Position numbers and translations under genes: made by a program. Shown piece by piece: positions 18,388 to 29,778 of a DNA stretch of 64,000 nucleotides. Every line of letters begins with the position of its first letter. Positions within the stretch are counted from its first letter, which is position 1. The notes below the pieces were generated by a model. The model saw nothing but the letters and a program-made list of their open reading frames with translations. It was not told the DNA's origin and ran no database searches. This stretch comes from Chitinophagaceae bacterium (GTDB lineage Bacteria; Bacteroidota; Bacteroidia; Chitinophagales; Chitinophagaceae). The stretch lies in NCBI GenBank assembly GCA_016720745.1, contig JADKKA010000018.1, positions 1 to 64,000 on the forward strand, given 5' to 3'.

Positions 18388-20382
18388 TCAGAAACTCTTC
18401 TTAGCACCTAAATATTTTTCAAACCATTCCACATTTGACTGCATGGTTTTAAGAATCATTGTGGGCTCCAAAGGTCCATGTGCCTGCCGTGGCATCACAA
18501 GCATGCGGACGGGTACATTGCGTCTTCTTAATGCATTATAAAACATGATGCCATTACTGATCGGTACCCGCTGATCACCTTCACAATGCTGCAGCATCAC
18601 CGGTGTTTTTACATTTTGTACATACCGCAGTGGAGAATGTTTATCGTAATTCGCCCAGTCTTCCCAGGGATTGGCCTGAAAATAAGACGGCAGGAATCCT
18701 TCAATATCATCGGTCAGGTTCTGATGAGCGAGATCAACAACGGGTGCTCCGATACTCGCAACTTTGAACCGATCAGTATGACCAACTACCCAGCTGCTCA
18801 TGAATCCGCCATAGCTCCAGCCCATCACTCCCATTTTTGTTTCATCGGCTACGCCCATTTTGATCACCTGATCCACTCCATTCATGATATCAATATAATC
18901 CTTGCCTCCCCAGTCGGCCCGGTTAGCCTGACGAAATGCAGTACCATACCCGGTTGATCCTCTTGGATTGGGCCGCAATATGGCATAACCCTGTTCTGCA
19001 AAAGCCGCAATGGGATAAGCACCGCCATTCGATGCCACACAGGTCTGACTGAAAACACCGGCGGGTCCGCCATGAATATTCAGGATAAAAGGAACTTTCT
19101 GTCCGGGCTGATACCCTATCGGGTAGGTCAGCAATCCTTCTATCATCATTCCGTCGGCTCCTTTCCATCTGATCAATTCAGTTTTGGGCAATGCTTTGCC
19201 AGCCTGGCCAGCATTCAGTTTTGTCAGTTGTACCGGGGAAAAACGACTGATCGGACTGATATAGGCTTCAGGAAATGAAGAAGGGTTTTGCAGGATAAAA
19301 GTAAGATGAGTACCATTGGCATTGGCTGCAGCACCCTGCATCATATCTGTAAGCCCGGTAGTCCACTCGTTGCAGGTTTGACCATCCACACTCAGCAGGT
19401 AGTACCTGCTCAGGGTTTTATTGAATTCTGACCACAGTAAATTTTTTCCATCCGGGGTCCAGCATACGATTGTTCCGCTTTCATCCGGAGTTGATTTCAG
19501 TCTCCACAATTTGCCATCCGATAAGGAATATATTTTCACATGCTTGGCACCGGGCCAGTCAACCGGATCCGTGGTACAGTAATAGGCCAGCAGCTTTCCA
19601 TCCGGACTAAACATCGGCGTGGATTCGCTGGCACCTGTAGCTGCAATAGAAATTGCTTTATCGGTTTCAATATCAATCAATGAAACATCGCTGTAATTAT
19701 TGTCATTGGCTTCAGGTGTTTTCCCAAAGCTGTATGCTATCTTTTTTCCATCAGGACTCCAGTCAAATGAATTGATATTATAGTTGCCGGTACTCAGTTT
19801 CTTTAGCTTGTATTTGCCCGCAGAATCTTTATTGTTCAAGTAAAGCACATACAAACGGTTTTGCTTTACCACTTCATCCATAAAATACCAGTCGTTCTTT
19901 GCTTTTTTATCTTTCTCTTCTTTGGACTCTGCCGCATCCAGCATTTGGAAAGCTATCTGGTTTCCATCCGGGCTCCAGGCATAATTTCCAACGGCTGTTT
20001 TTACATCGGTGATTTTTTCTGATTCTCCGCCGGCAGCCGGAAGTATATACAGGTTATTTTTACCATCCCTGCTCGAAGTGAAACTGATCCATTTCCCATC
20101 GGGGCTCCAGCCTGGATTAGCCGAATTTTTATCACCCCTTGTCAATTGCATATGGGCAGATCCGTCTGCATTGCAAACCCATACCTGATTGATAAATTCA
20201 CTGCGGTCATCCGTCATTACCGCTTCCCTTACGGTATATAAGACCCGGCTTCCATCCGGTGAGGCAATTGCTGCAGAAATATTCTTCAGTTTTAAACATT
20301 GCTCAGGGCTCCAGTTTTGCTGGGCAATAATAAATACGGGAAGAAAGAAAAATCCAAACAGGAATGATAGCAGTTGTTTCAT
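18388..20382 (-). CDS. S9 family prolyl oligopeptidase / acylaminoacyl-peptidase-like, exported
   Basis: A signal peptide (LLSFLFGFFFLPVFIIAQ) is followed by an N-terminal propeller built from repeated SPDG motifs (GWSPDGKWISF, AWSPDGNQIAF, DWSPDGKKIAYSF). The alpha/beta hydrolase domain follows (LNIHGGPAGVFSQ). Catalytic Ser 523 is in GWSYGGFMSS, Asp 603 in CEGDQRVP, and His 635 in RQAHGPLEP. 664 residues, complete. Acts on short peptides in the periplasm. Convergent with the preceding gene and separated from it by only 16 bases. Confidence 0.93.
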   Translation of the reverse strand: MKQLLSFLFGFFFLPVFIIAQQNWSPEQCLKLKNISAAIASPDGSRVLYTVREAVMTDDRSEFINQVWVCNADGSAHMQLTRGDKNSANPGWSPDGKWISFTSSRDGKNNLYILPAAGGESEKITDVKTAVGNYAWSPDGNQIAFQMLDAAESKEEKDKKAKNDWYFMDEVVKQNRLYVLYLNNKDSAGKYKLKKLSTGNYNINSFDWSPDGKKIAYSFGKTPEANDNNYSDVSLIDIETDKAISIAATGASESTPMFSPDGKLLAYYCTTDPVDWPGAKHVKIYSLSDGKLWRLKSTPDESGTIVCWTPDGKNLLWSEFNKTLSRYYLLSVDGQTCNEWTTGLTDMMQGAAANANGTHLTFILQNPSSFPEAYISPISRFSPVQLTKLNAGQAGKALPKTELIRWKGADGMMIEGLLTYPIGYQPGQKVPFILNIHGGPAGVFSQTCVASNGGAYPIAAFAEQGYAILRPNPRGSTGYGTAFRQANRADWGGKDYIDIMNGVDQVIKMGVADETKMGVMGWSYGGFMSSWVVGHTDRFKVASIGAPVVDLAHQNLTDDIEGFLPSYFQANPWEDWANYDKHSPLRYVQNVKTPVMLQHCEGDQRVPISNGIMFYNALRRRNVPVRMLVMPRQAHGPLEPTMILKTMQSNVEWFEKYLGAKKSF

Positions 20383-20481
20383 TTTGAAAGTTTTGGCAGT
20401 TAAAAGAATAAGGGCAGGACGATCCTGTTGTAAAAAGGAGTTCTACAATTTAATGCTTTGGAGGGTAAATATGAAAACTGA

Positions 20482-22689
20482 TTATAGCTGTCGCAGGTAA
20501 CTCAGCTTGACAATCACATGGTCCTCTGTTTGTCTCTTTAACTGGGTATTATCAAATCCCCGGTGATTGAATACCACATACACATAAGAGAGGGGCTGGT
20601 ATTCCCAGGAAAGACGGACATTATAATTATCCTGACTGCTTAAAGAATTCCGCTGATAAAAACCGATGAGTTGCAGTCTGGGATTCAGGGCCAGGCGACC
20701 GGTGATACTCCAGAGATCAGCCGTAGCTGTTTCGAGATTATCGCCCACTTTGATAAAGTGGTTCCTGTTAAATGTGCTGCTTAAAGAAAAATGCGGAGAG
20801 GGGGAGATTCTTAAAGTCAGGCTTCCGGCATTCAATCGGCCGTTAAAATAAGAACCGAATTCGATTTCACTGTTGAGGCCAATGATACGGGAAGGATCCG
20901 TACTTACATAGAACAAGTGTCTTAAATAACGATACTCTCCTTGCGAGATGGTAATACCGAGCGGATCAAAGGGCTCAGTGAGTCGCTGGAAAGTAGGATT
21001 GATCAGGTAGCCAAAATAACCGCCATCCTGAAAATTAAACCAGACGGGATTGGTATTGAACTGCGCCTCGATCAGTTTGCCGCTGGAAGCCTCGTGATAA
21101 ATTTCAGGCATAAATCCGGGTTCAAATGCCCTGATCCATTTTTTGAAAGGCAATTTATTTCCCCTGTAATACCAGAAGATGCCGGGTGTGGTACCTATGA
21201 CATTGTTTCGGGAAACGAAACCAACTGCGGGGTCAAAATCGCGGGTCACCAGGGTTTGTGTCCACCAGATTTTGAACTGATTATTTGTAAAGTAATATTG
21301 TGCATAACCGGCAAAACCATTTTTTCCTCCGTTGTTATTGGAAGAGCGGATCAGCATGGTGCTGAGTGAATGAGATTCACCGAGACGGAAAAACCCATCT
21401 ACGGCACCCACCACATTGGTTCCGCTGTCATTATTTTTAATCGTTACTAATCCTCCGATACGGCTTTGTGCGCCGATATTTTCTGAATACCTGCCCACAA
21501 AGAAATTAGTGCCGGGGGTGATCTCATTCTTTCTTTGCCGCATGAGGATGGTTCCGAAATTTCTTTTCCTGGAACGATAGACATAACGGCCGCCGGCATC
21601 AATAGGAATCGGGTTGCCTGCATCATCCAGTCCGATTCTTCTGCTGAAAAAAGGCTGGATGCGCATGGTACCTCCGGAAATATCTTCAGAAGGTCCCACT
21701 CCTGCACCAAAGAGTGATGCATTCTCCAGGAAGAATTGTCTTCTTTCCGGAAAGAAGACCGAGAAGCGGGTGACATTATTAACCTGCCGGTCGGCATCTG
21801 CCTGGGCGAAATCGGTATTGAAGGTCAGGTCAAGAATATTATTGGGGTTGATGGCCCATTTGATTTCTCCACCCGCTCGAAAACTGTTTTGTTCAGGATC
21901 TGTTCCCGCAGGATAATTTTTATACCGATCGTAAGAGCCCAGCACATAGGGTTGAATACGGATATTCGTTTTTGGTGGCGGGGGTTGCAGGTTTTTTAAA
22001 ACGCCGGCATAAACCATCCTTGTAAAATTGAAGGAACGGGGATAGGCTGAAAAGGCTGAGGTTTCATTGGTCAGTCTCCGGTTACGCACCACATTGAATC
22101 CCCATTGCTGAAGACTGTCAGTTGATTTTGGATAACGAAGCGTTTGCCAGGGTATGGCGATCTCGGCCACCCATCCGCTATCGGTCCGGTTGGTTCTTAC
22201 TTTCCATAGTCCATCCCAGTCCAGATCGGTGAGTACATCATCAAATACCAGCAGGTCACGTTGTACGCCATAGGCATTGGTGGTAAAAGCCATGGCATTG
22301 CGGTGATCATTAAAGCCATCCAGAGAGATCCCTACATGGTCATGGCTTCTTACGCTGAAATCTCTTTTGAAATCGGTGGCACGAATCGCTTTCTTTCCTC
22401 CGGAATCATAGGCCATGATACCGATATATAAATACTGCCGGTTGTATAATACCCGGGTACTGGTGGGATGATTGGGATTGGCACCCTGGAAAGGTTCGAT
22501 CTGTACAAAAGATGGTGCCGGCAGGGCTTGCTGCCATTCGGGCTCATCCAGTTTCCCGTCAATTCTAATGGACTGACTGATCCTGGTGGCCACAACTTCT
22601 TTTTTAATGGCATCTGGTTTAAATACCGATGCATCCTGTGCGAAGCAGGTACCGGAGAGAAGCAATATGAAAAAAAATAATTTTCTCAT
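20482..22689 (-). CDS. DUF5916 family outer-membrane-associated protein with CBM9-like domain
   Basis: The signal peptide MRKLFFFILLLSGTCFAQ starts at ATG 22689, preferred to the upstream ATG at 22707. A CBM9-like domain follows (ISQSIRIDGKLDEPEWQQAL, IGIMAYDSGGK), then FFPERRQFFLENASLFGAG, the hallmark of DUF5916. The C-terminal half (about 400 residues) has alternating beta-strand character, as expected of a membrane barrel. About 735 residues, intact. Function unknown in detail. Followed upstream by a terminator that separates it from the large T9SS gene. Confidence 0.9.
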   Translation of the reverse strand: MRKLFFFILLLSGTCFAQDASVFKPDAIKKEVVATRISQSIRIDGKLDEPEWQQALPAPSFVQIEPFQGANPNHPTSTRVLYNRQYLYIGIMAYDSGGKKAIRATDFKRDFSVRSHDHVGISLDGFNDHRNAMAFTTNAYGVQRDLLVFDDVLTDLDWDGLWKVRTNRTDSGWVAEIAIPWQTLRYPKSTDSLQQWGFNVVRNRRLTNETSAFSAYPRSFNFTRMVYAGVLKNLQPPPPKTNIRIQPYVLGSYDRYKNYPAGTDPEQNSFRAGGEIKWAINPNNILDLTFNTDFAQADADRQVNNVTRFSVFFPERRQFFLENASLFGAGVGPSEDISGGTMRIQPFFSRRIGLDDAGNPIPIDAGGRYVYRSRKRNFGTILMRQRKNEITPGTNFFVGRYSENIGAQSRIGGLVTIKNNDSGTNVVGAVDGFFRLGESHSLSTMLIRSSNNNGGKNGFAGYAQYYFTNNQFKIWWTQTLVTRDFDPAVGFVSRNNVIGTTPGIFWYYRGNKLPFKKWIRAFEPGFMPEIYHEASSGKLIEAQFNTNPVWFNFQDGGYFGYLINPTFQRLTEPFDPLGITISQGEYRYLRHLFYVSTDPSRIIGLNSEIEFGSYFNGRLNAGSLTLRISPSPHFSLSSTFNRNHFIKVGDNLETATADLWSITGRLALNPRLQLIGFYQRNSLSSQDNYNVRLSWEYQPLSYVYVVFNHRGFDNTQLKRQTEDHVIVKLSYLRQL

Positions 22690-22749
22690 TATCTGAAGGG
22701 GAAGCAAGATAATGAGAAGGAGTCATTTGAGAGAAGGGAAAATGATAAA

Positions 22750-22783
22750 CGTGAAAAAAACAGCCGGGACTGTTTTTTTCACG
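22750..22783 (-). terminator. Intrinsic terminator downstream of the T9SS surface protein
   Basis: A 14-bp stem, CGTGAAAAAAACAG against CTGTTTTTTTCACG, with loop CCGGGA. It lies 39 bases after the stop of the large minus-strand gene. The T-run is within the 3' arm, as in many AT-rich terminators. Confidence 0.7.
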
Positions 22784-22821
22784 GAGAAAATTCTGGTAAA
22801 ATAATTTAAACGATCATAATT

Positions 22822-25800
22822 CTATTGCACCACTATGCGATTAACAAGCTGCCATTCCGGTCCCATGACTTCTACCAGATATGTACCGGTACTGATCCGG
22901 CTGATATCCAATTGCAGGACATTATCTCCATTGCGCAAAACCTGTTGTCTGCTGATCAATGTCCGGCCGGCAAGATCTCTCACTGTCACCTGTACGGTTT
23001 CTGTACGGGCAGCATGTATAGTCAGGTTCACCAGATCGCTGGCGGGGTTGGGGAATACCTGCATCTGGTATTTTTTTCCGGTATTCAGCAATACGATACG
23101 TGAATAAGAAAACCTGCCATCGGTATCTATTTGTTTCAGGCGATAAAAAATAAAGGATTGCGCGGTATTCAGCACAGCGGGATCCAGGAACTGGTATTGA
23201 TGTGTTCCCGTTGCATTAACGGCTCTCACCATTCCAACCTTTGTATACTGACGGCCGTCGAGACTTCTTTCAATTTCAAAAGAGCCGGTGTTTATTTCAT
23301 TCTCTGTAGTCCATGTCAGCACGGCATCTGTATTCACCAGTTTGCCATTGAAGTCAAGCAGGGTGAGTGGCAATGTAAAAGAGGAAGTCTGTATAACAAA
23401 TCCACTGAAACCGGTTACATCAAAACTCACTTCCCACCGGCTTAATGTGCCATTCCAGACGATATCATTATCTGCCGGATCAATGACTGAAGCGGTTCCG
23501 GCATAAGTACCCGGTAAACCGAAACCATTACTACTGGTACCTGCATATTTACTAATACGCAGGTTGGCAATACCACTGAGATCAGCGGGTCCGGTTGGTA
23601 GATCGAGTATACTGCTGCTATGATTATTAAAATCAGTAAACTCCTGTTGGGTAAAATAAAGGGTGATCCTGCCGGTTGCAGTGGAAGGATTGGTTACCGG
23701 TGTAATTTCATAATGCCGGGCTACAAAGGGCTGACCTGCATAAGTGGGGACGGATGACTCGATCCAGGTTTTGGCAGCAATAGAACCTGAAACCGGCGAA
23801 GTACCCGCCGAGTTTACGCTACCGATAATACGACAACCCGCAGATGAATAAATATCAATTGCAGATCCGGAACTAATGGAACGGGTTTGCGCATCTCCAT
23901 TTATTGCCAGCGGTGGCACAGGCAGGCCGTTTTCAATAGTAACAGTTACAGACGTCCTTGCACTTTCACAATTATTAACCGTTTGGCTTACGTAATATGT
24001 GGTGCTGGTTATAGGGTCAACGCTGTTCAGCGGCATACCCCCTGATGAAACATTATACCATTTCAGGTTGCTGCCAGTTGCCTGCAGATCAGCAACCCGT
24101 GGGTCATTTTGATTACAAAAAGTTTGAGCATTGGCGTTTGGTGCGGTGGGTGTTGGATTGACAGTGATGGTGAAGGTTTCAGGTGTTCCACTGCAGCTAC
24201 CAACTTTACTTACAAAATTGCCGTATGAAAATGGACCAGCTAAAACATAGGGCGAACTGTATGAATCAACTACTGTATTGGTTGCAACGTCTATTTTAAA
24301 AACATAACCATTTATTCCGGTGGCGAAAAGGTATTTAAAATCAGGAGTAAATGACAATCCTGATGCCTGGCCTCCGCTGGCAATTGAAATACTGGAAATA
24401 ATAGAATTACTGGCTGTATTGACCACAGAAACATTTGATCCATTGTAGTTTGATACATATAACCTGCTTCCATCCTTATTAGGTACACATATCAAAGGAT
24501 AGTTAAACCCTACAATATTCGCCATTATCCCATAAGTTACTGTATTTATTACCAACACACTATTTGAACCAATATGTGATGCATAGAGCCTGGTACCATC
24601 CGGGTGCATAGCCAGCCCTGTGACACCCCCTCCGATGTTTATCGTTGTTATTGGCGCTAATGTTATAGCATTAATTACTGATATTGTTCCGGAATTCTGG
24701 TTTGTTACAAATAGCTTTGATCCATCCTGGCTAACCAAAACTGCAATAGGATATTGTTGAACATTAATTGTTGCTATAAGGGTGTTTGTTGCTGTACTGA
24801 AAACTGAAACTGTATTGCTGCTCAGATTTGTAACAAAAACTCTGCTATCATCCGGGCTGATAGCTATGCCATGTGCTCCATAACCCCCGGTAGGCATCAT
24901 CGCTTCTACTGCTTCGGTTTGTATATTGAAAACTGTAACATTGTTTGAAGTTAAATTTGAATAGTAAGCTTTGGTCCCGGTGGAGTTTATTGCTACAGCT
25001 ATTGGTTCAATACCGTCGCCAAAGGGAGTACCCCTGGTATTGATCAGCCTTTCCATACGGTTGGTAATTGTATTTATTACTGCAATTGAACTGCCCCTGT
25101 TAGCAATATAAGCCCTGGCATACTTTGCATTTACATCAATTGTTGCTGTTACGGGTACGACACCAGAATTGTTGGCAATAAATGGGGCAATATTATTACT
25201 GCCAGAAGAGGCCAGACCTATCGCAGCATTGTTATTGGACCAATCAAAGATGTTTCCCGTCCCGGTAAAAGCCGGTATATTGACCGTTTCGCCATTACAA
25301 ACTGAAATATCAGTTATGGCATCTGTTATGGGGGGATTCAAAACAATCATTTCAGCCGCCTGGGTCGTTTTGGCATCGCAACCCCTGGTTACTACACAGT
25401 AATAATAATTAGTTCCCGCAACTGTTGTGGGAGGAGTAAAAACATCTGTTGAGATTCCTGTTGAAGTTCCTCCGGAATTAGAATTGATAGTATTGGAAAA
25501 CCATTCAAAACTGGTTCCTGAATAATTAGATGGTGTTACACTAAATTGGACGGCCGTCACACCTACGCATTGCGATTGTCCAAACAATCGGGGAACTGGA
25601 AGGCTAAGACAAGTCACCCCCACAGAAAAATCTGAAAATGTCGTCAGGCCGGATGCAGATACACTATTCAAATTACCGGGTGCATTGTGTGTACCCCCTG
25701 TTGAGGCCGATGATTCCCAACTACTGCCCGGAATACTTGATCTTTTGATCAATCTTGTATTAGAAAGATCGTTTATTGTATTTACTCCATTGGGGAATAA

Positions 25801-27726
25801 AAAACCGGTGGCATTAACTGTTGCCGTATAACTTCCGCCTGTAATTCCTGCATTTACAACTGACCAATAACCGGAAGGCGATGGGTCATAAATACTGACA
25901 CCTCCAACTGTTTGTGGCAAGCCAAGAGCCCCCGGGTTTGAAGCGATAAATTCAGTTGTCAACGAACCTCCGGCTGTTCTGTTGGTTGTGGAGAAATCTA
26001 TATCAATGGTCTGTACCCTGGTACTTGTTCCAACAGGAAATTTTACATTGACTGCAGCTGCACCACTGGCCACCCAGCGCCGGAATTTACCAATAATGGT
26101 ACCTGCTGTATAGGTAAAGGTGCCTGTACTGGCTGCAGAGACACCTAAGGCTAAAACACCGGTTCCGGTTTGTATCATACCACTAGTCATCGTGAGTGTA
26201 TTATTTACCACAACCGTACTGGTACTTCCCGTGAATTGCAGGGTATTGGTTGATCAAATGGCAACCGTCAAACTATTAAAAGTTTGAGTGGCTGTAGTTC
26301 CTCCGATTTGATGGCCAGCACCGGAATTTGTAAACAGGATGGTGCTGTTGCCGGGATTAAAAGTACCGCCGCTATTATTCCAATCGCCCCTCACACTTAT
26401 TTGTTGAGCCGCCCCTGCAATGGTGAAAACGCCATTGACGGTAACTGTTCCATTGATTGTTCTGCCAGCTGCGGGTGTCCATGTTTTGGCATTTGCATTA
26501 GAGATAGTCAGGTTATTGTAATTCATATCTGTGATAATGCCTGTTGCATCTGCACTTCTGTAATATTCAATAGTACCGTTTGTACTGAGTGAGGTCAGTG
26601 TCCAGGCACCGCCGGCCTGTGTTTGCAGGGAAGCATTGGCGACCGGTCCCAAACCGGCAGGATCTATTGTTTTAATAACACCTGTGGCACCCATAGTAAG
26701 TGTTGATGTACCAGTGGTTCCACTCCTGATAACTGCCGTTGCATTGCTGAAATCAATGGTTCCATTATTGGAAATCGTTGCACCACCGGAAACTGTTAAT
26801 GTGAGTGCAGCCGGGTTAAAAATGGCTCCATTTTCAATAGTAAGCGTAACGCCAGTATTGATTGTTTTTGCGGCACCCAGTGTAATTGTTCCTGTATTAG
26901 CAATAATGATACCGCCAGTGGAGGTAAAAGTAGCCGGCCATTCAACTCCGGTTGTACGGGAAGTAGCTGTATTATATTTAAGGGTGGCAGCGGTACCGAG
27001 TGTCACTGCCGCAGAGGCAGTAGCGGTACCTTCCATTGACAAAATACCACTAACTGAAACGCCTGTTGTTGTTTTGGCACCAGACCCCGATAAGGTAAGA
27101 TTGCTATATGCTATCGTTGAAACTACAGTTTGTGCTGCCCCGGTATAAGCCACAGTAGAGCCGCTAAAAACGGTGAAAACAGTTGCGGCATCTCTGGTAA
27201 ACGTGCCGCCAATTTCCATTTTGCCCGCACCGGTAAATACAATCTGTGTGTTGGCAACTCCCTGCACAATTACATTACCAGCAATTGAAACCGTACCTGT
27301 TGAAATGGATAAAATTCTTTGCCGGGTTGCATTTGCAGTTCCTGATCCCATATCGAAGCTTCCTGCAGACAACATATATTGCCCGACCTGAACGGTATTT
27401 GTGATGTTATCAGCCACTGGCTCCTGAATTGTCAGGTAAGTTGCCACGCTTAAGTTAGCCTGCAGTAAAAGGCTGATATTCGCTGTGCCATTATCGAGTC
27501 TTACCGAGTTTGCGGCACTATTTATATCAACCACTACACTGTGACTAAAAATGATCAAAACATTATCATCCGCATCAGGAACGCCATCTGCATCGGTACC
27601 TGAGGTCAAAGCCCAGGTACCAGGGTTTGACCAGTTGCCGGATCCATCAGACCGAAAATTACCCTGTGCATTACCAATGGTCATACCTGTAATAAAAAGA
27701 AAAAAGCAAAAAAAAGCCTTTCGCAT
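22822..27726 (-). CDS. Large secreted T9SS protein: Ser/Thr-rich repeats, Ig-like parts and YVTN-type beta-propeller; split by one in-frame TGA
   Basis: Signal peptide KAFFCFFLFITGMTIGNAQ. The N-terminal 500 residues form a Thr/Ser/Gly-rich beta-solenoid-like region (GSGNWSNPGTW, then repeats such as GGIIIANTGTITLGAAKTIN). Next are Ig-like segments, a propeller with repeated blades (YVTN style: VFVTNLSSNTVSVFSTATN, LFVTNQNSGTISVINAIT, LYVSNYNGSNVSVVNTASN), and C-terminal type A sorting domain MQVFPNPASDLVNLTI...GTYLVEV. The whole is one frame of 1,634 codons interrupted only by TGA at 26254-26256 (VAI-stop-STNTLQF). Probably a cell-surface adhesin-like or matrix protein. The stop is not in a homopolymer, so it may be a substitution error or a real nonsense mutation. 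Confidence 0.8.
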
Positions 27727-27751
27727 ACAATTGTTGGTTTATTGATTTCAT

Positions 27752-27767
27752 AGGTGCGTAGGCACCT
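27752..27767. repeat. Small palindrome AGGTGC-GTAG-GCACCT in 5' leader
   Basis: A perfect 6-bp stem with a GTAG loop, 26 bases upstream of the large T9SS gene start (minus strand). It resembles the GTAG-type hairpin in the composite element near 11.75 kb. It could be a solitary REP-like unit or a leader hairpin. Confidence 0.45.
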
Positions 27768-27882
27768 TTCATGAAACCGTAAACCTATTGAAGCATCTAT
27801 TTCCAAAAAATACCTAAAAGGGAGTAATTTTTCCCGGCCCTGTAAAAACCAAACCGCTGTAATTATCTTTAGCCACAGCATC

Positions 27883-29778
27883 ATGAACAGTTACCTAAAA
27901 AACAGGATACTTTTTCTGTTGTTAGCCGCCTTTTTCGGGGTCAGAGCTGACGCACAACTGTCATTTTTTTATGATAATGAGGATTACGAACCGGCAGCAG
28001 GGGTTATACAGTTTCATACCGACAGTTCCAGACGGCACGACTGGAATTATTTTAAACAGATTGAACCGGAATTATTATCCTACCCGGAAAATGATTTTAA
28101 TAACAGCTACAAAAACCGGCTGGTCTGGATTAAAATCCGGTTTGACAGGATTAATAACCCCGCCACTCTGCGCTATCTTTTAATCCGAAACCCGCATATT
28201 AATTATCTATCGGTCTGGCTGTTGAAGAAGGATAGCATGTTTCATTCATTCGCTCCTACCGGCGACCGGTATCGGTTTAGTTCAAGACCGATCCGACTAT
28301 CAGATTTTGCCTTCCCCCTTCCTGCTGACAGTCTGGATCAATACAGCCTGGTGATCATGGCCGACAAAAGAAATGAACTGGTCCGGCTCCCCATCTATTT
28401 TCTGAGTGAAAAAGGATTGCTGGATTACAGCCGCAACAAAGACGGTTGGGCCGGGCTCTTTATAGGTGTTGGCGTCTTTCTGTTCTTATTCAATTTTTTT
28501 CTTTTTATCAATATGCGGAACAGGCTTTATGTATACTATGCATTATACATCCTGCTTGGCTTTCTGTATATATTCAGCGATATGGGTCTGATTTTTATGT
28601 ACCTCTTCCCAGATTATCCGTTGTTTGCAGATTTCACCAGACCTATTTCCATCTCCCTGGCAACTCCGGTGTATATTCTTTTTGGCATGTCCCTGCTTGA
28701 AACTAAAAAATATCTGCCGGGAAATTATCGTTGGACAAATCGGATACTTATTGTTTATGTTTTTTTACTACTCACTTCGTTAATACTAGCCAGTAATACC
28801 GGACCCATCCGGGTAGTTTTAAGCGCTATTTCCTATGTAGTTATAAATATTCTGATGATCAACAATCTGGTGATAGCCTGGAAAAGCCTCAGACTGAAAG
28901 TACCCTATGCCATCTATTTTATACTGGCATCCTTAATTTTAATCATTCTGGTATTTTTATTTACCCTCTATTTATCAGGTCATATTCCGGATAATTTTTT
29001 GAACCGGAACCTGATGCGGATTGCCATTACCGCCGAAATCAGCATTCTTACCCTGGTACTGGCGCATCGTTTTAAAAGTTATAAGTTATCCTCGGAACAA
29101 CTTTTGCGCCTTGTTAATGATCAGCAGGAACAGATTTTCCGTTCCGTTACCGACTATCAGGAAAAAGAACTGCAAAGACTGAGTAGTCTTTTACACGATT
29201 CCGTTGGGGCCCGGCTTTCAACCTTACGATTGAACCTGGAATCAAGAGGAAAAGATATTGAACGGGAACAGCTGATTAAAAATCTGACTGCTTCGATTCA
29301 GGAAATCAGCCATGAAGTGAGAAGTTACTCTCACGATTTATCCCCCTCTCTCCTGCAACAAAAAGGACTGGAAGCGGCCCTGAACCAGTTTCTGAAAAAC
29401 CTGATGCAGGACAACCGGATACAGTTTCAGTTTGAAATGATTGGTGAAGGAGACCGCTTGCCGTTCCGGTATGAATTATTATTGTATAACCTGGTACAGG
29501 AACTGATTCATAATATTATCAAACACGCCAATGCCACAGAAGTAATCATCCAGCTTCTTCGGGAAGAGCAGGTGGTATCACTGTATGTAGAAGACAATGG
29601 AAAAGGGTTTGATCCCGAAAAAATAAAGGAAGGACTTGGACTCATACAAATAAAACAATTGGTTAAATTCGTAAACGGCAACCTTCAGATCGATACCAGC
29701 GATGGGAATGGATGCCGCGTATCTATTGAGTTTACGATTTTACCTGATGATTCCAGTCAAACGGATTATAATAGCTGA
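27883..29778 (+). CDS. Membrane histidine kinase, 7TMR-DISM type with HisKA_3
   Basis: Signal peptide (ILFLLLAAFFGVRADAQ), then a periplasmic 7TMR-DISM extracellular domain (LVWIKIRFDRINNPATLRYL, about residues 30-185). Seven membrane helices follow (about 190-395), then a HisKA_3 dimerisation segment with the phospho-acceptor His in SSLLHDSVGARLSTLRLNLE. The HATPase has N-box LVQELIHNIIKHANA, G1 VEDNGKGF and G2 GLGL. 631 residues, intact. It overlaps the response regulator gene by 32 bases, so the two form a pair. A TTATCTTTA stretch 12 bases upstream of the ATG resembles the Bacteroidota -7 box. Confidence 0.93.
   Translation: MNSYLKNRILFLLLAAFFGVRADAQLSFFYDNEDYEPAAGVIQFHTDSSRRHDWNYFKQIEPELLSYPENDFNNSYKNRLVWIKIRFDRINNPATLRYLLIRNPHINYLSVWLLKKDSMFHSFAPTGDRYRFSSRPIRLSDFAFPLPADSLDQYSLVIMADKRNELVRLPIYFLSEKGLLDYSRNKDGWAGLFIGVGVFLFLFNFFLFINMRNRLYVYYALYILLGFLYIFSDMGLIFMYLFPDYPLFADFTRPISISLATPVYILFGMSLLETKKYLPGNYRWTNRILIVYVFLLLTSLILASNTGPIRVVLSAISYVVINILMINNLVIAWKSLRLKVPYAIYFILASLILIILVFLFTLYLSGHIPDNFLNRNLMRIAITAEISILTLVLAHRFKSYKLSSEQLLRLVNDQQEQIFRSVTDYQEKELQRLSSLLHDSVGARLSTLRLNLESRGKDIEREQLIKNLTASIQEISHEVRSYSHDLSPSLLQQKGLEAALNQFLKNLMQDNRIQFQFEMIGEGDRLPFRYELLLYNLVQELIHNIIKHANATEVIIQLLREEQVVSLYVEDNGKGFDPEKIKEGLGLIQIKQLVKFVNGNLQIDTSDGNGCRVSIEFTILPDDSSQTDYNS

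Noticed and set aside
18586..18957. Plus-strand ORF of 123 codons inside the S9 peptidase gene
   Set aside because: Antisense shadow of a strongly conserved catalytic domain; no family features.
26636..27391. Two long plus-strand ORFs opposite the T9SS surface protein
   Set aside because: They are Val/Ala/Pro-rich mirror images of the Thr/Gly-rich repeats on the minus strand and have no start context or recognisable domain.
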